DNA of 64,000 nucleotides from Anagrus nilaparvatae (Eukaryota > Arthropoda > Insecta > Hymenoptera > Mymaridae), in assembly GCA_022575985.1 (NCBI GenBank), contig JAKSXM010000142.1, positions 4,588,001 through 4,652,000 of the forward strand, given 5' to 3'. A program made the position numbers and the translations under genes. This document shows positions 13,003-24,408 of this stretch, piece after piece. Under the pieces are notes generated by a model. It worked only from the letters and a program-made list of their open reading frames with translations, was not told the origin of the DNA and searched no databases. The number at the start of each line of letters is the position of its first letter. Position 1 is the stretch's first letter.

Positions 13003-13413
13003 ATAAACCAATGTCACACTACGTGTGGCTAAGCACAGATAACAATATCGAAATAAAAATCTGCTTGTGGCTAGTGGGATTTGTTTTCTTGCTCAAATGA
13101 TTGCAAATGACCTAAAACGTAAAGAGAATTAAACAAAATTTTTTTTCATTAAAAAATTTTTTTATATTGTATTTACCACTACGCGCATATCCTAATTTTT
13201 TTTATAACACGTATAAGACTAAAAAGGTGAGATTCAAAAAATGCTGATTGGTATAGATGCAAGGGCGTAGATAGATACAAGATTCCTTTTTTATGGTCGC
13301 TTACTTTTATTAAAAATTGCTTGAATATTAAATTTGGCTCGCACTCGCCATATTTTGGCTATTTTTTTGGTAACAAAAGTTACCAAATCTTGATAATTTT
13401 TTCCCAAAACCTA

Positions 13414-13789
13414 CACTGTAAAAAGTAACTTTCTTAGATTTACAAAAAAATTGGATTTTTTCAAAAAATTAGTAAATTTTCAAAAAATTTTGTAAATATT
13501 CGATAAAAATCGTAAATTTACTAAATTTAGTATATTATCGATTTTACGAAAGAAGTTGCAGATTCACAACTATTTTCGGAAATTTACAACTATATTTTGT
13601 AAATTTTCGAAAAAAAATGGTAAATTATCAATTTTTTTTGCAAATTCACAAAAAAAAATCGAGTATTCTTGAATTTTTTGATAATATAGGTACTAAATTT
13701 AGTAAATATTAGATTTTTTTGAAAATTTACTAATTTTTCGAAAATGTTCTAATTTTTTTGTTAATATAAGAAAGTTACTTTTTACAGTG
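13414..13789. mobile_element. MITE family A, copy 3 (376 bp), TA target duplication
   Basis: The ends CACTGTAAAAAGTAACTTTC and AAGTTACTTTTTACAGTG are near-perfect inverted repeats and the element is flanked by TA on both sides. TA duplication and short TIRs fit a non-autonomous Tc1/mariner-like element. This copy is the best for defining the ends. Confidence 0.9.
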
Positions 13790-15013
13790 TAGCTAAGTCC
13801 AAATTAATTCTGCTACTGGTATTTTCCACAATATTCAGTTCTTTGAACCTCGCTCATAACTCATAGAATCGCTCATATAAAAAATCGTTTAAATTTTCTT
13901 AAACTACTATCAAAGATAAATATTAATAAATAACCAGTTTAAAAAAAAAAAATATAAATAAAAAAAAAATCAACAATATAATAATATGAAAGTTTATAAG
14001 TAATAATAATAAAAAAAATTTTTTTAATGTAATAATACAGGTGTTGAAAGTTTTAAGTCAAAGTATTGTTTCGTTGCATCATATATTACTTAAATTATGC
14101 ATTTATAAAGTAATATTTTTTTTATGTTTTAATAAATAAATAAAAACTTTTTTTTATTTTATGATATTTAAAAAAAACAAAATTTTTAAAACAAATAATA
14201 TACTTTCAATAATAATAATAATGCTAGTAGGTATAAATACTTAATTATATATATTTTTCTCTTAATAAACAATAGTGCAAGGTAGGATTCGAATAAATAA
14301 AAAAAAAGCTTACGAAATAAAATATTATAATGAGCATAAAATATTTTAATGATATAAGATTTATCAAAAATAAAATTCTTTGAGAATCATCATTATTATT
14401 ATTAGAAACAATTGTAAGTACGTGTGTAATATTGTAACCTTTCTATAGTTATTAGAGAAAAAGGATTGAAACAATCGAAAAAAAAACAGAATCTTATCGA
14501 GTTAACGAACCATCATTATTTTTAAAGCGAAAGGTGAGGTTATATTTATTACTGTTTAAATTTTCTATTGTTCATCTTCGTGTGCAAAAAAATATTTTAT
14601 ACCTATAAATTAATTTAATAAAAATTATTATTTTCTTATATGATCAAAAAAATTATTATGAAATAAAAAATATTATTCATAAGGTAGAAATAATAGCAAT
14701 TGTTTTTGTATTATAAAGTTCAAGCAACTATAAAATGCTATAATTATTTTAATAAAAGTGTATTACTTTTTCTATGAACCTAACCCATATCATATATATT
14801 TTTGAAAAAATGAAAGGAATTGAGAGTTACTATTATTTTTAAGCCTTGAAATTTTATTTATAGATTTTGTCTTGTTACTTTTTGCCAAATTATTTTTAGT
14901 AGGTTCTTTTAAATAATTAATTTGTATCTTTTTCATAAATTAATTGAAAACTACAGTTGTGTTTGGGTCTCTAAAAGAATAACGATAGCAAATATACAAT
15001 TCAAAATTTTTTC

Positions 15014-15213
15014 ATGTGCATTTTTATTCTTGTTGTTATTTTAAGTAAAATAAATTATGCACACAGTTCTCTATAAACTGATAAATTGACTGATGTTGCA
15101 GTAAGAGAAATCAATCCTAGGCAATTAACAATTAACACTTTAAAAAATGAAACTGATAAAAATTAAACAAAAAACTCATAATTGAAAAAATGATGGACAG
15201 AAGCCAATTTACT
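15014..15213 (+). pseudogene. Broken 5' fragment of the ionotropic receptor gene
   Basis: Read from the ATG at 15014, this plus-strand stretch aligns without gaps to residues 1-50 of the intact receptor encoded on the opposite strand at 8710-10512. It shares IF in the signal peptide, IN at 13-14, EINPRQ at 32-37 and KNETDK at 44-49. Codon 21 (TAA, 15074-15076) and codon 51 (TAA, 15164-15166) are stops; both correspond to tyrosine in the intact protein. About 7 nt are then missing, after which another frame continues with KLII and MDR, matching receptor residues 56-65. Similarity fades after about 15213, where moderately GC-richer unrelated sequence begins. It is a dead partial duplicate, several kilobases from its relative and in inverted orientation. 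The divergence at many residues suggests it comes from an old paralogue, not a very recent copy. Confidence 0.9.
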
Positions 15214-16433
15214 CCAGTTTATTTACGGGTTTGGGTGCATAATTCCTTGCCATCACCAGATTAGGTCTAGAATAGGTTTTTAGGGTCACTGAATCCAAAT
15301 TTCGGAAAATTGCCTATGGGAAATGAGCACAGGTAATTTTTTTAATCGATTCTTAGTGCTTTTGAATTGAATAAAATTTTCATAAATATCGAGAAAAATA
15401 ATTATTAGCACAATAAATTTATAGGTACTTCAAGGATATTTACAACAAATTTTTATTTTTTCTTTAACAAAATGCAAGAAAGTTATAAAACTCGAAGAGA
15501 AAAATTGGAATCGTATTAACCATCTCATTCGACCAAAATAATTTCCATATTCTTTAGCAATAAATTCAGTAACCTAAATTTTTTGCAATTCAAAAATGAC
15601 AAGTTAAATATTCTCTTTAAAAAGATTACAATATTCTTCTCATTTAAACCAAAAAAAAACATAATTTATTTATTTTTTTCTTTATAACATAATAAAATAA
15701 ATCAGAAAAATAAAAAACACAATAGAACTGTCTAAAGAAAATAAATCATATTTTTTACCAATATAGGTACTTCATAATAATTTTTAACAAGAAATTTTTT
15801 TTTTATTTTATTATTTTGAAATTTATATTTAAAAAAAATATTATAATACAAATTATCTATAAATTATGTCATAACATAATTTTTTTATGAAATAATATGA
15901 CATAAAAATGTCTCAACATACTCATAACAAAATAACTTTATTACAGTTTTAAAAAAAAGTTAAGGTCATAAATAAATATTGTAATGAAAAAAAAATTATT
16001 CAATTTTCTTAAATTTTACAAAGAATAAATAAAAACACTTTCTAAACCTAAAAAAAATAAAAAAATGTACCTAAAATAAAATGCATGACTTATTAGAAAG
16101 AAACTAAATTAAATTTTATGATATTAGATTCAATAATAAGTTGCACAGAATTTTATTAACAATAGAAATTTTTATTTTTTTGCTATCTAATATTACGCCT
16201 TTTGTTAAAATACGAAACTTGATTGGCATATCATTGATTTAATAGAATATTATCTATCTTGTAGATTAGCCTTTTTATAAAATTTATGTTAAAATGCTTC
16301 TGGATTTAAATAACAAGTCATGTTAATTTATTATAATATTATTAATTTTATTTTTGATTTATTCACACTTTTATTTTTGATGCAAATATCTGGCGGTGTC
16401 ACTTTATTTAAGACAAAATTGATAGGACACGTA

Positions 16434-16799
16434 CATTGTAAAAAGTAACTTTCTTAGAATCACAAAAATAATAGAAAATTTTTGAAAAATTAGTAAATTT
16501 TCGAAAATAATTGTAAATTTACTAAATTTAGTATATTAACAACAAATTCGAGAATTCTCGATTTTTTCTTGTGAATTTACGAAAAAATGTGTAAATTAGC
16601 AATTAATTTTTGTTAATTTTCGAAAAAAAATGGTAAATTATCAATTTTTTTCGTGAATTTACAAAAAAAAAAATCGGAAATACTCAAATTTTTAGTTAAT
16701 ATACTAAATTTAGTAAATTTACAATTTTTTTCGAAAAATTACTAGTTTTTCGAAAATATTCTATTTTTTTTGAATCTAAGAAAGTTACTTTTTACAGTT
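16434..16799. mobile_element. MITE family A, copy 4 (366 bp), TA target duplication
   Basis: It starts CATTGTAAAAAGTAACTTTC, ends GTTACTTTTTACAGTT and is flanked by TA at 16432-16433 and 16800-16801. Copy 4 of the promoter-like module begins 53 nt beyond its right end. Confidence 0.88.
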
Positions 16800-16851
16800 T
16801 ACATTTGAAATTTCGGCTCTGCAAAACCTAAAATAGTAACTAGATGTCGCT

Positions 16852-16888
16852 TTTCTCGTAAAAGAATTTGTATTTGAATATTATATAA
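16852..16888 (+). promoter_or_regulatory. PSEA-like motif plus TATA box, weaker copy 4
   Basis: TTTCTCGTAAAAGAATTTG starts at 16852 and TATATAAATA at 16882, 30 nt apart. The motif departs from the best copies (CAA to TAA, AAATG to ATTTG). It lies 53 nt after the right end of a MITE. A TAGATGTCGC stretch ends one base upstream of the motif. A T5 run follows near 16922. Confidence 0.42.
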
Positions 16889-17229
16889 ATAACTCGAGTA
16901 AACCAAAATCTTGTACTGGTTCTTTTTATAATTGTTATTTTTCTCTTATCAAACGTATTTTCTTGTGAAAAATTTTCATTTTTACTTAGCTAAAATTATG
17001 TTGTGTTTTTTTGCTTATAATTTTTTTAATAAAGACAGATCTTATGAATTGTTTTTAATAAAATTTTTTGCCTCATATATTTTTGCTGCATTTAGATACA
17101 TTTTACGTATATTTTAAGAATATTCAATACAGAATTCAAATATATATCATAAGTTTTTAAAATGTATACAAAATTTGGTACGACCTACATTTTTTAAGAA
17201 AGCACCAGATACATTTATATGGTATATAC

Positions 17230-17374
17230 TCGCTGCTAAAAGTAACTCCAATACAAAAAAATAATTTTTCAATTTTTTTTTTCTAATTTTATAATTTTTT
17301 ATTGCATTTTTGCCAAATTGATAATTTATTCGTATAATTTTAAACTTACATTAAAAGAATTACTCCTAACAGTG
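17230..17374. mobile_element. Possible diverged short relative of MITE family A
   Basis: CGCTGCTAAAAGTAACTCC near 17230 and ATTACTCCTAACAGTG ending near 17374 are imperfect inverted repeats similar to the family A ends. No clean target duplication is seen, so the call is tentative. Confidence 0.4.
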
Positions 17375-19443
17375 CACTAAATTTTTTAAATTACTTAACT
17401 GACTTAATCTAGTTATAATCCTTAATGAAATATTAGAATAAATTATCAATAAGTACCCATAGAATAAAATATAACAAGCCAATACGTTACACACCTAAAA
17501 GGTTAAACTAATATAAGTCATATAAAAAGCAATTTAAAAAAAAAACTTGATTTAATAATAACGCATTATTTATTTATTTATTTACTAAAACTAAAAAAAA
17601 AATATTTATTGTATAACTTATTATAATTTTTTAAGCATGTCAAATATTAAAGTATAGAATTTATTATATTGTTAATAAATCTATTGTCTGTTTATATTGT
17701 AAACAGAAGTCATTTTTAAATATGTATCAAGTTTATTTTATAGACTTGTACTTTAATAAATTAAAAAAATTTTTTATGTTTTGCAGTTTTAAGGTTATTG
17801 ATCTTTTGTTATCAATGTGATAATAATCGTAATTGCTTTTTTATGGAGCTGTAAATATTTTTAGATCCTGTTTAATTTTATGTATAAATTGTTTTTCTAT
17901 TTTTAGGCCTGGTTCACATTTTTTTAGCCAAATATGGTAAAGATTTAGTAAAAGTTATTATACTGGAAGAAATCTTTTAAAAAACTTAGAATCAGAGCTT
18001 GATTTTTTTTTGCATATTTAAAGATTTTTTAAAATTTGTTCTAAAGAGAAAAATTGAGGTCATGCCCTTAACCTATTTCTATATTCTTAAACTTAAAAAA
18101 AGTAATTTCATTAAATTGCTTAAATTAATATTAATTACTAACTCAGCATGTTAATCTGCTACTTTAACATCATAATAATTACATAAGCATCCTGTAATCA
18201 ACAGTTTTTTTTATTTACTTCTTGAAGTACCTATATTCGAAATAAACAAATTTTTAAAGGCCAAATTTTATTAATTTTCAAATATATCGGTCAATTTTAT
18301 TTCACCCACTTAAATAGTTTGTTAAAACAACACTGACCAATTAAATTACCATAAGTAGTGTAGTAATTAAGTAAGTAATAATAGACTGGACCACAATTGC
18401 ATTGGCCCACTATAATAAACTTGCACAATATAATTTTTTTTACTTTCAAATATATACCAAGCGGTTCTTTTTTTTTTATAAGTAAACATAAAAAAATTAG
18501 CAAGTATCGTACATACATGAATTTTTTTTAAAAAAAAAAGTTTATTAAAATAGATAGGAAGTTATTATGGGTGTGACCATGTGTGCTTGTAATTATATTT
18601 TTTAAACACGTTTTTTTGTTAAAGTTCATCAACATTTTTTTACTCTACATGGTCAAATATAATTATTAACAAATAGTTACTAAATATGCATAAATTTAAA
18701 GAATTTTTTTGACTTTTTATTGTTATTGAAATAAAAATTTCGTTTGTATATCTATAATTACAAAAATTTAAAACTCAAATTTAAACATAAATTTTGTAAT
18801 AGTAAAATATATAGGTATAACAATAATATTGTAATAACTTTTTTTTTTAAATTGTGAAATTCCATTTAAGTAAATGATATATTTTTGTGTTTTTAAGTGT
18901 TGACTTATTTTTTTGGCAATTACACTTTTTTTTTCGTAAATATTTCAATTATTTCTTAATAGTAATTTTTTTTTTCTTAGAATAAGATTGATGTATTGAA
19001 GAAAAAAATTGTTTTAATAATTTCATAATTTTAAAGACTGTAGTTGACATACTTTTAGTATTTTATTTACTAACTTTTTTATTTTTTTTAACCTAGTGAC
19101 CTTAGTTAGATAAGAATTTTCCTTATTTGAAAATTTGTTAAAAATTAGTAATTTTGTTAATTTTTTTGACTAACTAAAAAACTTTAGATCTAAATTATAT
19201 GCGCACAACTCCAGACATTCTATTAAAAAATATAATAAAGCGTCATAAAATAGCAAATATTATAATAAAATCAAATATAATAGCTTTTAGACAGATTAGA
19301 TTTAATCTTTTAAACAAATATTATCATGAACAAAAACACAAAAGATAAGGGTTTAAATTTTTACTCATTCAGTTATAGCGAAGACAAGGGTATTTTGGAG
19401 CAATGTAATAACCGAAAATATTTCTTTTTTAAAAAATACCCTA

Positions 19444-19603
19444 GCTGCTGTTATAAGTGGGTAGAGCGAAGCATCTAATCCACATATGACTTTAGAAATA
19501 TTGAATTGTAACCAAAATTTATTTCTTCCAAATCTCGTCCACAAGAGTTGGAATTTTTTTCGGATTAAGGTACAGCTTCGCTCTATAATTAATTAACAAC
19601 AGC
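19444..19603. repeat. Small imperfect inverted-repeat block
   Basis: GCTGTTATAAGTGGGTAGAG with CGAAGC on the left pairs with GCTTCGCTCTATAATTAA followed by ACAACAGC on the right. The loop contains a further AATCC...GGATT pair. It may be an old MITE or foldback relic; no target duplication is visible. Confidence 0.5.
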
Positions 19604-20030
19604 AAAATCATAATTTGGAAATGAATTATAACTTAAAACTGACCTTAACATAAAAAATTTATTTATATTTTCAGTAAAACTCAGACATACTCCAAAAATG
19701 CCACCTTTCCCCTACATTTCATAAAATTAAATAAAAATTATATATATGAGTAATAAATTTTTAATAAAGTTAACCATTAATTTAAAAAATTTTCCATTTA
19801 TAAAATTATCTATTACGTCTCTATAATACACACATGTGAATATACTAAAAAACAATTTATAAGTGTAATACATTTAAAAATTTTAATTACTTAATTTGAA
19901 AAATTACAAATTTTCAATAGATAAAGAATGAAAAAATAAAATTGGCAATGAATGTATTTTCGAAACATATTAATGTACTTTGAATTTATAACTGTTAATA
20001 CTTAATTGATCTATAAAATTTATATTCTTA

Positions 20031-20052
20031 TGTGTGTATGTGTGTGTGTGTT
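20031..20052 (+). repeat. (TG)n microsatellite
   Basis: An alternating TG run with one interruption. A similar run is at 21510-21524. Confidence 0.8.
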
Positions 20053-20479
20053 GGTAAAAAAAGCGATAGTATTATAAGTAAATCAGGTGGCGAATTCCAA
20101 TAGACAATTTAAATGGTTTTTTTATTTCTTAAAATAAATTTTTCTTGTTTATAAATCTAATAATGTAGTAATATAATTCATTATGGCATATTAAGATTAG
20201 ATATGTGTGTATATTTTAGGTTGCAAATTTTACTTTAGTTTATGATTGTTTTAAAAACATTGTGTATTATTTGATAAATATACATGCATGAATAAATAGA
20301 GTTATTGGAAGTTTAATTAATTTAGGCAAATTATGATATTAGAAGATTATTTTTTAATTTATATTTTTGGTTCCTGGATGAAATTTTGAGTTATTTCAAT
20401 ATAATTCTAACTAAAAAATTAAAATTTTTTTCAATTCAAGTAAAAATTGAATATTACCAAAACTATTAGGGATGAACAG

Positions 20480-20565
20480 AAAATTGGCAGCCCATGTGAC
20501 TTCCGTATGGTTTTTTTTCATTTCGACACTGGTTTAATGTAATTTAATTCTGAAAACCTCTAGTT
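20480..20565. repeat. Relic related to one arm of the 53 kb foldback element
   Basis: The sequence around GCCCATGTGACTTCC, then a T-run, then CGACACTGGTTTAATGTAAT resembles 53730-53800 (GCCTATGTCAATCCC, T-run, TTGACACCAGTTTCATGTAA). Similarity is roughly two thirds by eye. This suggests an older member of the same family. Confidence 0.45.
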
Positions 20566-22031
20566 ACAAATGGTTAAACGCCCATATGAGATTGGGACTT
20601 TGGGCCTCTATGGTATATTCAGTTCTAAATATCTAAAAATAAATCTGTTTTTCACTTTTTTCAGGTAGAAAATTAATAAAATTATAATTTTTGTAAGTCT
20701 AAACCAACAGTCCAAAAAGAAAATTTTACCGAATTATTTAATTAAACGTAATAATCTTTATGTATGGGATATTATAATGCAAAAAAGGATTAAATTCATA
20801 ATATTACTTGTTGATAGCGTATAGGATAATAAAATTTTTACATAAATTTTAATTTATAACTTAATTAAAAAAAAGTCTTTCCAAGCACTTTCATAATAAA
20901 AGCTGAAATTCCTATAAATATTTCTGTCTGAATAACTCGTCTCTTACTACTTAAAAAATCATTATCTAATATTAGAATCATCAAACTTTCTCTAGAATAT
21001 TTACGATTACAATACTTTATCAGTACGTATTTTTACACGTCACACACATAATGTATCAATTAAAAAAAAAAATACGTAATTTAGCTTACATAACATAATA
21101 ATAATAAATATGAAAAAAAATAATAATAATAATTCTTGCCAAGTTCAATACTATTTCACAATAAAATAAAAAAAGGTGTCTTTGTTTACGATATTACGGA
21201 AGGTTATAAGTCGGTCAGGGCACTAATATTTTCTTTTAATAAACAATCAACATATTAGACGTGAATGGTGATTTTAAAAAAAACCATTCTCTGCATTATT
21301 AAAAGTTATATCTTCTGGTGATCATTTTTTTCACAATGTTAATACTTATGAAAGCGACCTTGTATTTACTGTACCCTTTTTTTTAGTGTAGGAGTAAATG
21401 GACTTTGAAATATAAAAAAATTATTGTTTTTTAAAAGAATTTTTTTTTTATTATCCTATTTTATTTTATTGTTATGAGATTCTTATAATTATTTTTATTT
21501 TATTTTTGTATGTGTGTGTGTGTAAAGGGATTTTATATGCTTGGAATATATTACAAGTTTGCGAAATGTGGTTATAATTACAAAATATTTGTATAACGTT
21601 CAAAAGGTCAATATGTAATTTAAGTTTATACTTCATTTCCTATCTAATTAGGTGTTTTAGTTTTTTTTAGAAAGAAACTTGAGTTAGTTGCTCTTTCGTG
21701 AGGAGTCGCGCTATACGAATTATATCTTCTTGCAGTTTAAGGTTCACAATAAATGATATTATCAAACTTTTAGCCTCAAGACGTCTAAATTTTCGAGAAA
21801 AACGAGGTCAAGATTTAAAAAAAACACAATTTACCCTTGTAGCCAAGCAAAATCTAAAGATTTCCGTGAATTAATAAAAAAATACTATTTAAATTAAAAA
21901 CAGTTTTACTAGTTTTAAAAAGTTTGTTATTAATATTTTGAATGCTTAACATTAAAAAAATCTTGAATTCTGAACGGGACCAGGAATTATTATTATTATG
22001 AGGAGGAAGCAACCTTAATGTTCTCATCCTT

Positions 22032-24408
22032 TTACTCTATTGGTAAATCCCAATCTTCTTTGATCATATCAGAAGTTTTCTCTCCAATCATCATTGTTGG
22101 AAAGTTTGTATGACATCTGCTTATCATTGGATAAATTGATGTATCAGCAACTCTTAAACCTTCTATTCCATACACCTAAAATTTAACATTAATCAGAGTT
22201 ATTAAAACTATCACTAATTTTATTTATTTCTCCACTTACTTATATTAACAAAAAAATTAGAACATTTTCGAAAAATTATTAAATTTTCAAAAAAATTTGT
22301 GAAAAAAATCGTATATTTACAAAATTTAGTATATTAACAAAAAATTCGAGTATTCTCGATTTTTTTTTGTGAATTCATAAGAAAAATTGATCATTTACAA
22401 TTTTTTTTCAAAAATTTTCAAAAAATAGTTATAGTTGTGAATTTACAACTTTTTTCGAAAAATCACAAAAAAAATCGAGAATTCTCGAATTTTTCGATAA
22501 TATACTAAATTTAGTAAATTTACGATTTTTATCGAATTTTTATTTGAATTTACAAAATTTTTTGAAAATTCACTAATTTTTCGAAAAAATTCTATTTTTT
22601 TTTTGTAAATCTAAGAAACTTACTTTTTACAATGTACTTACCCTAAGTCTCGAATCAACAACTGCCATTGGATCAGTTTTAGGCCCCATTTTTGCAGTTC
22701 CTGTATAATGCCAATAAGTAAAAGGATAAGTACGCATATGACATTCCCAATAATCATCTGAATCAAATACAAATCTTTCACAACCAATCATAGGTTTGTC
22801 ATAAAGTGTGGCATTTATTTCTTGAAAGGCTTTTGTTTTTGTTAATTCAATAGAAAAGCGAATTCCCTTGATAAGTCTTTCAACGTCATATTTTGTGGCT
22901 AAATAGTTAGCTACTAATTTTGGTCGATCTTCTGGATTGTTACTTTTTAAAGACAATTTTCCTCGACTTTCAGGCTGAAGTAAAATTGGAAATATTTGAA
23001 AGCTATTTCCATATGCAAAATTCCCAAATGCAAAATGTTTGTACATTTTTCTTGTTAAATCAAGTTTTGCTCCATCACCAAAAAATGATATACTACCCAG
23101 CAATAATTCGATATTTGATCTTCCTCCACGAGCTGTTAAATTATTAACATCTATAAAACCTACAGCGTCTGTTTGTTGAAAAGCGAGATATCCAGTTCTG
23201 TGACTAAAGTAATCATTTAATGTTGAATCCCATGGTCTAAGCCAGTAAGGAATTTTAGCCATATCTGTAGCATTTGTGGTAAATAATATACCATTAGTAC
23301 CAACATGGTCCATTAAATTTTCACCAACCCCTGGAGCATCTTTAACGACATTGATTTTCATTTCTTCGAGGTGTTCTTTTGGCCCAATTCCAGATAACAT
23401 TAATAAATGAGGCGAGTTGATAGCACCAGCACATAATATAACTTCTTTTTTAGCAGTAACAGTGATTTTATCTCTTCCTTTTTTAAACTGAATACCATAC
23501 GCTCTTTTCGTATCTTCATTGATCAAAATTTTTTCAGCAAAACTTTTTCTGCTGACAGACAAATTTTTTCTATTGCGTGCTGGATGCAAATATCCTCTGT
23601 TTGCTGTGATTCTTTCTCCATTATCATTATTCACCTGCCAGCGAGCCAAAGATATTTGACCTTTACTGTTATAATCTTGATTAGGGAATCCCATTTCCAA
23701 ACCAGCATTAATAAATGATGTACTAATAGAGGTATGAAACCGTGCGAATTGAACTGGAATAGGACCACTATGACCTCTTAATTTTGAAATAGACCCTGGC
23801 TGATTCGCAGTATAGTTTTCCACTTTATTGAAATACTTAATGACATCTTTAAAGGCCCAACCTTCGTTTCCCAAAGAAGCCCAATTATCATAGTCATCTG
23901 GGGTACCTCTAGACGCCAATTGAAAATTTATGGTACTGCTACCACCCATTACTTTTCCATGAGCCCATTGACACTGATTATTTTCAAAAGCGTTACAGTA
24001 ATCGTCAGTTGGTTCAGTAACATCTGCCCAATTCACTGGTAAATCTTGCAGCAATATTGCAGCTGCTGGTATATCATAAAATAAATATTCCTTATCACCA
24101 GCTTCAAGAAGCAATACTGTGATATTAGCTATTTCTGAAAGTCTACTTGCTATTACTGAACCTGCACTTCCGGCACCAACAACAATAAAATCATATTCTG
24201 ATCCATTTGTTACGTCTGTATCTATAGTTTCTTTTTTATTGAATTTAATAGATTCAATTGCAAACTTCGATAAACCAATTGGCAAATTAACTATATTATT
24301 TAATATGACTCCAAAACTACCCAATTTATCAAAAGTATCTTCAAACAAAGATGAAGTTGGCCGAAATATTAGAAAATTAAATAAAATAATAAAATACCAA
24401 TATTTCAT
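22032..24408 (-). CDS. GMC oxidoreductase (insect glucose dehydrogenase-like), two exons, 636 aa
   Basis: The gene is a join of exon 1 (24408 down to 22642, 589 codons) and exon 2 (22175 down to 22032, 47 codons and TAA). It encodes a secreted FAD-dependent glucose-methanol-choline oxidoreductase that oxidises an alcohol or sugar. Seen: signal peptide (1-20); ADP-binding fold with [17 protein letters not shown] (76-92; glycines 78, 80, 83) and the FAD-ribose glutamate E102; first GMC signature from [12 protein letters not shown] (151-162); second signature [16 protein letters not shown] (328-343); catalytic histidine H567 in [10 protein letters not shown] (566-575). The C-terminus crosses the splice from DSRLR to [16 protein letters not shown], a well-conserved family stretch, and ends in [15 protein letters not shown]. 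The second active-site position is His611 (CHTNFPT), where many insect relatives have Asn. Without splicing, exon 1 would read five codons into the intron to a stop at 22627. Length is normal for the family. Substrate is unknown; related enzymes act in cuticle formation, immunity and detoxification. Confidence 0.95.
22176..22641 (-). other. Intron of the GMC gene (phase 0, GT-AG), mostly MITE
   Basis: On the minus strand exon 1 ends in AGG and the intron starts GTAAGTA at 22641. It ends TTTTAG at 22176 before GTGTATGG of exon 2. The reading frame joins exactly between codons. Of the 466 nt, about 402 are a MITE (22233-22634). Taking it out leaves about 64 nt, a usual length for a short insect intron. 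Confidence 0.9.
22233..22634. mobile_element. MITE family A, copy 5 (402 bp), inside the GMC intron
   Basis: The right end TACTTTTTACAATG is next to TA (22635-22636), which is intron positions +6 and +7 counted from the GT donor. The left end is worn (CACTTACTTATATTAAC). The element makes up most of the intron. Confidence 0.9.

Larger units (their letters stand above)
10513..15013. other. Intergenic, 5' of the receptor gene
   Basis: It holds two family A MITEs (11015, 13414), the AATA microsatellite and the weak coding fragment at 12678. The receptor promoter should lie just after 10513 but no clear TATA box is seen. The remainder is AT-rich with nothing supported. Confidence 0.65.
15214..22031. 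other. Intergenic, between receptor pseudogene and GMC gene
   Basis: The 15215-15340 stretch is less AT-rich, follows the pseudogene break directly and may be a repeat that cut it off. Further contents are the MITE at 16434, the weak promoter-like module at 16852, and small repeat relics at 17230, 19444 and 20480. The rest shows no gene. The GMC mRNA 3' end should fall below 22032; no clear polyadenylation signal was picked out. Confidence 0.6.

Noticed and set aside
12918..13100. 60-codon plus-strand frame as a gene
   Set aside because: It overlaps the better-looking frame at 12844-13002 and ends in a low-complexity hydrophobic tail.
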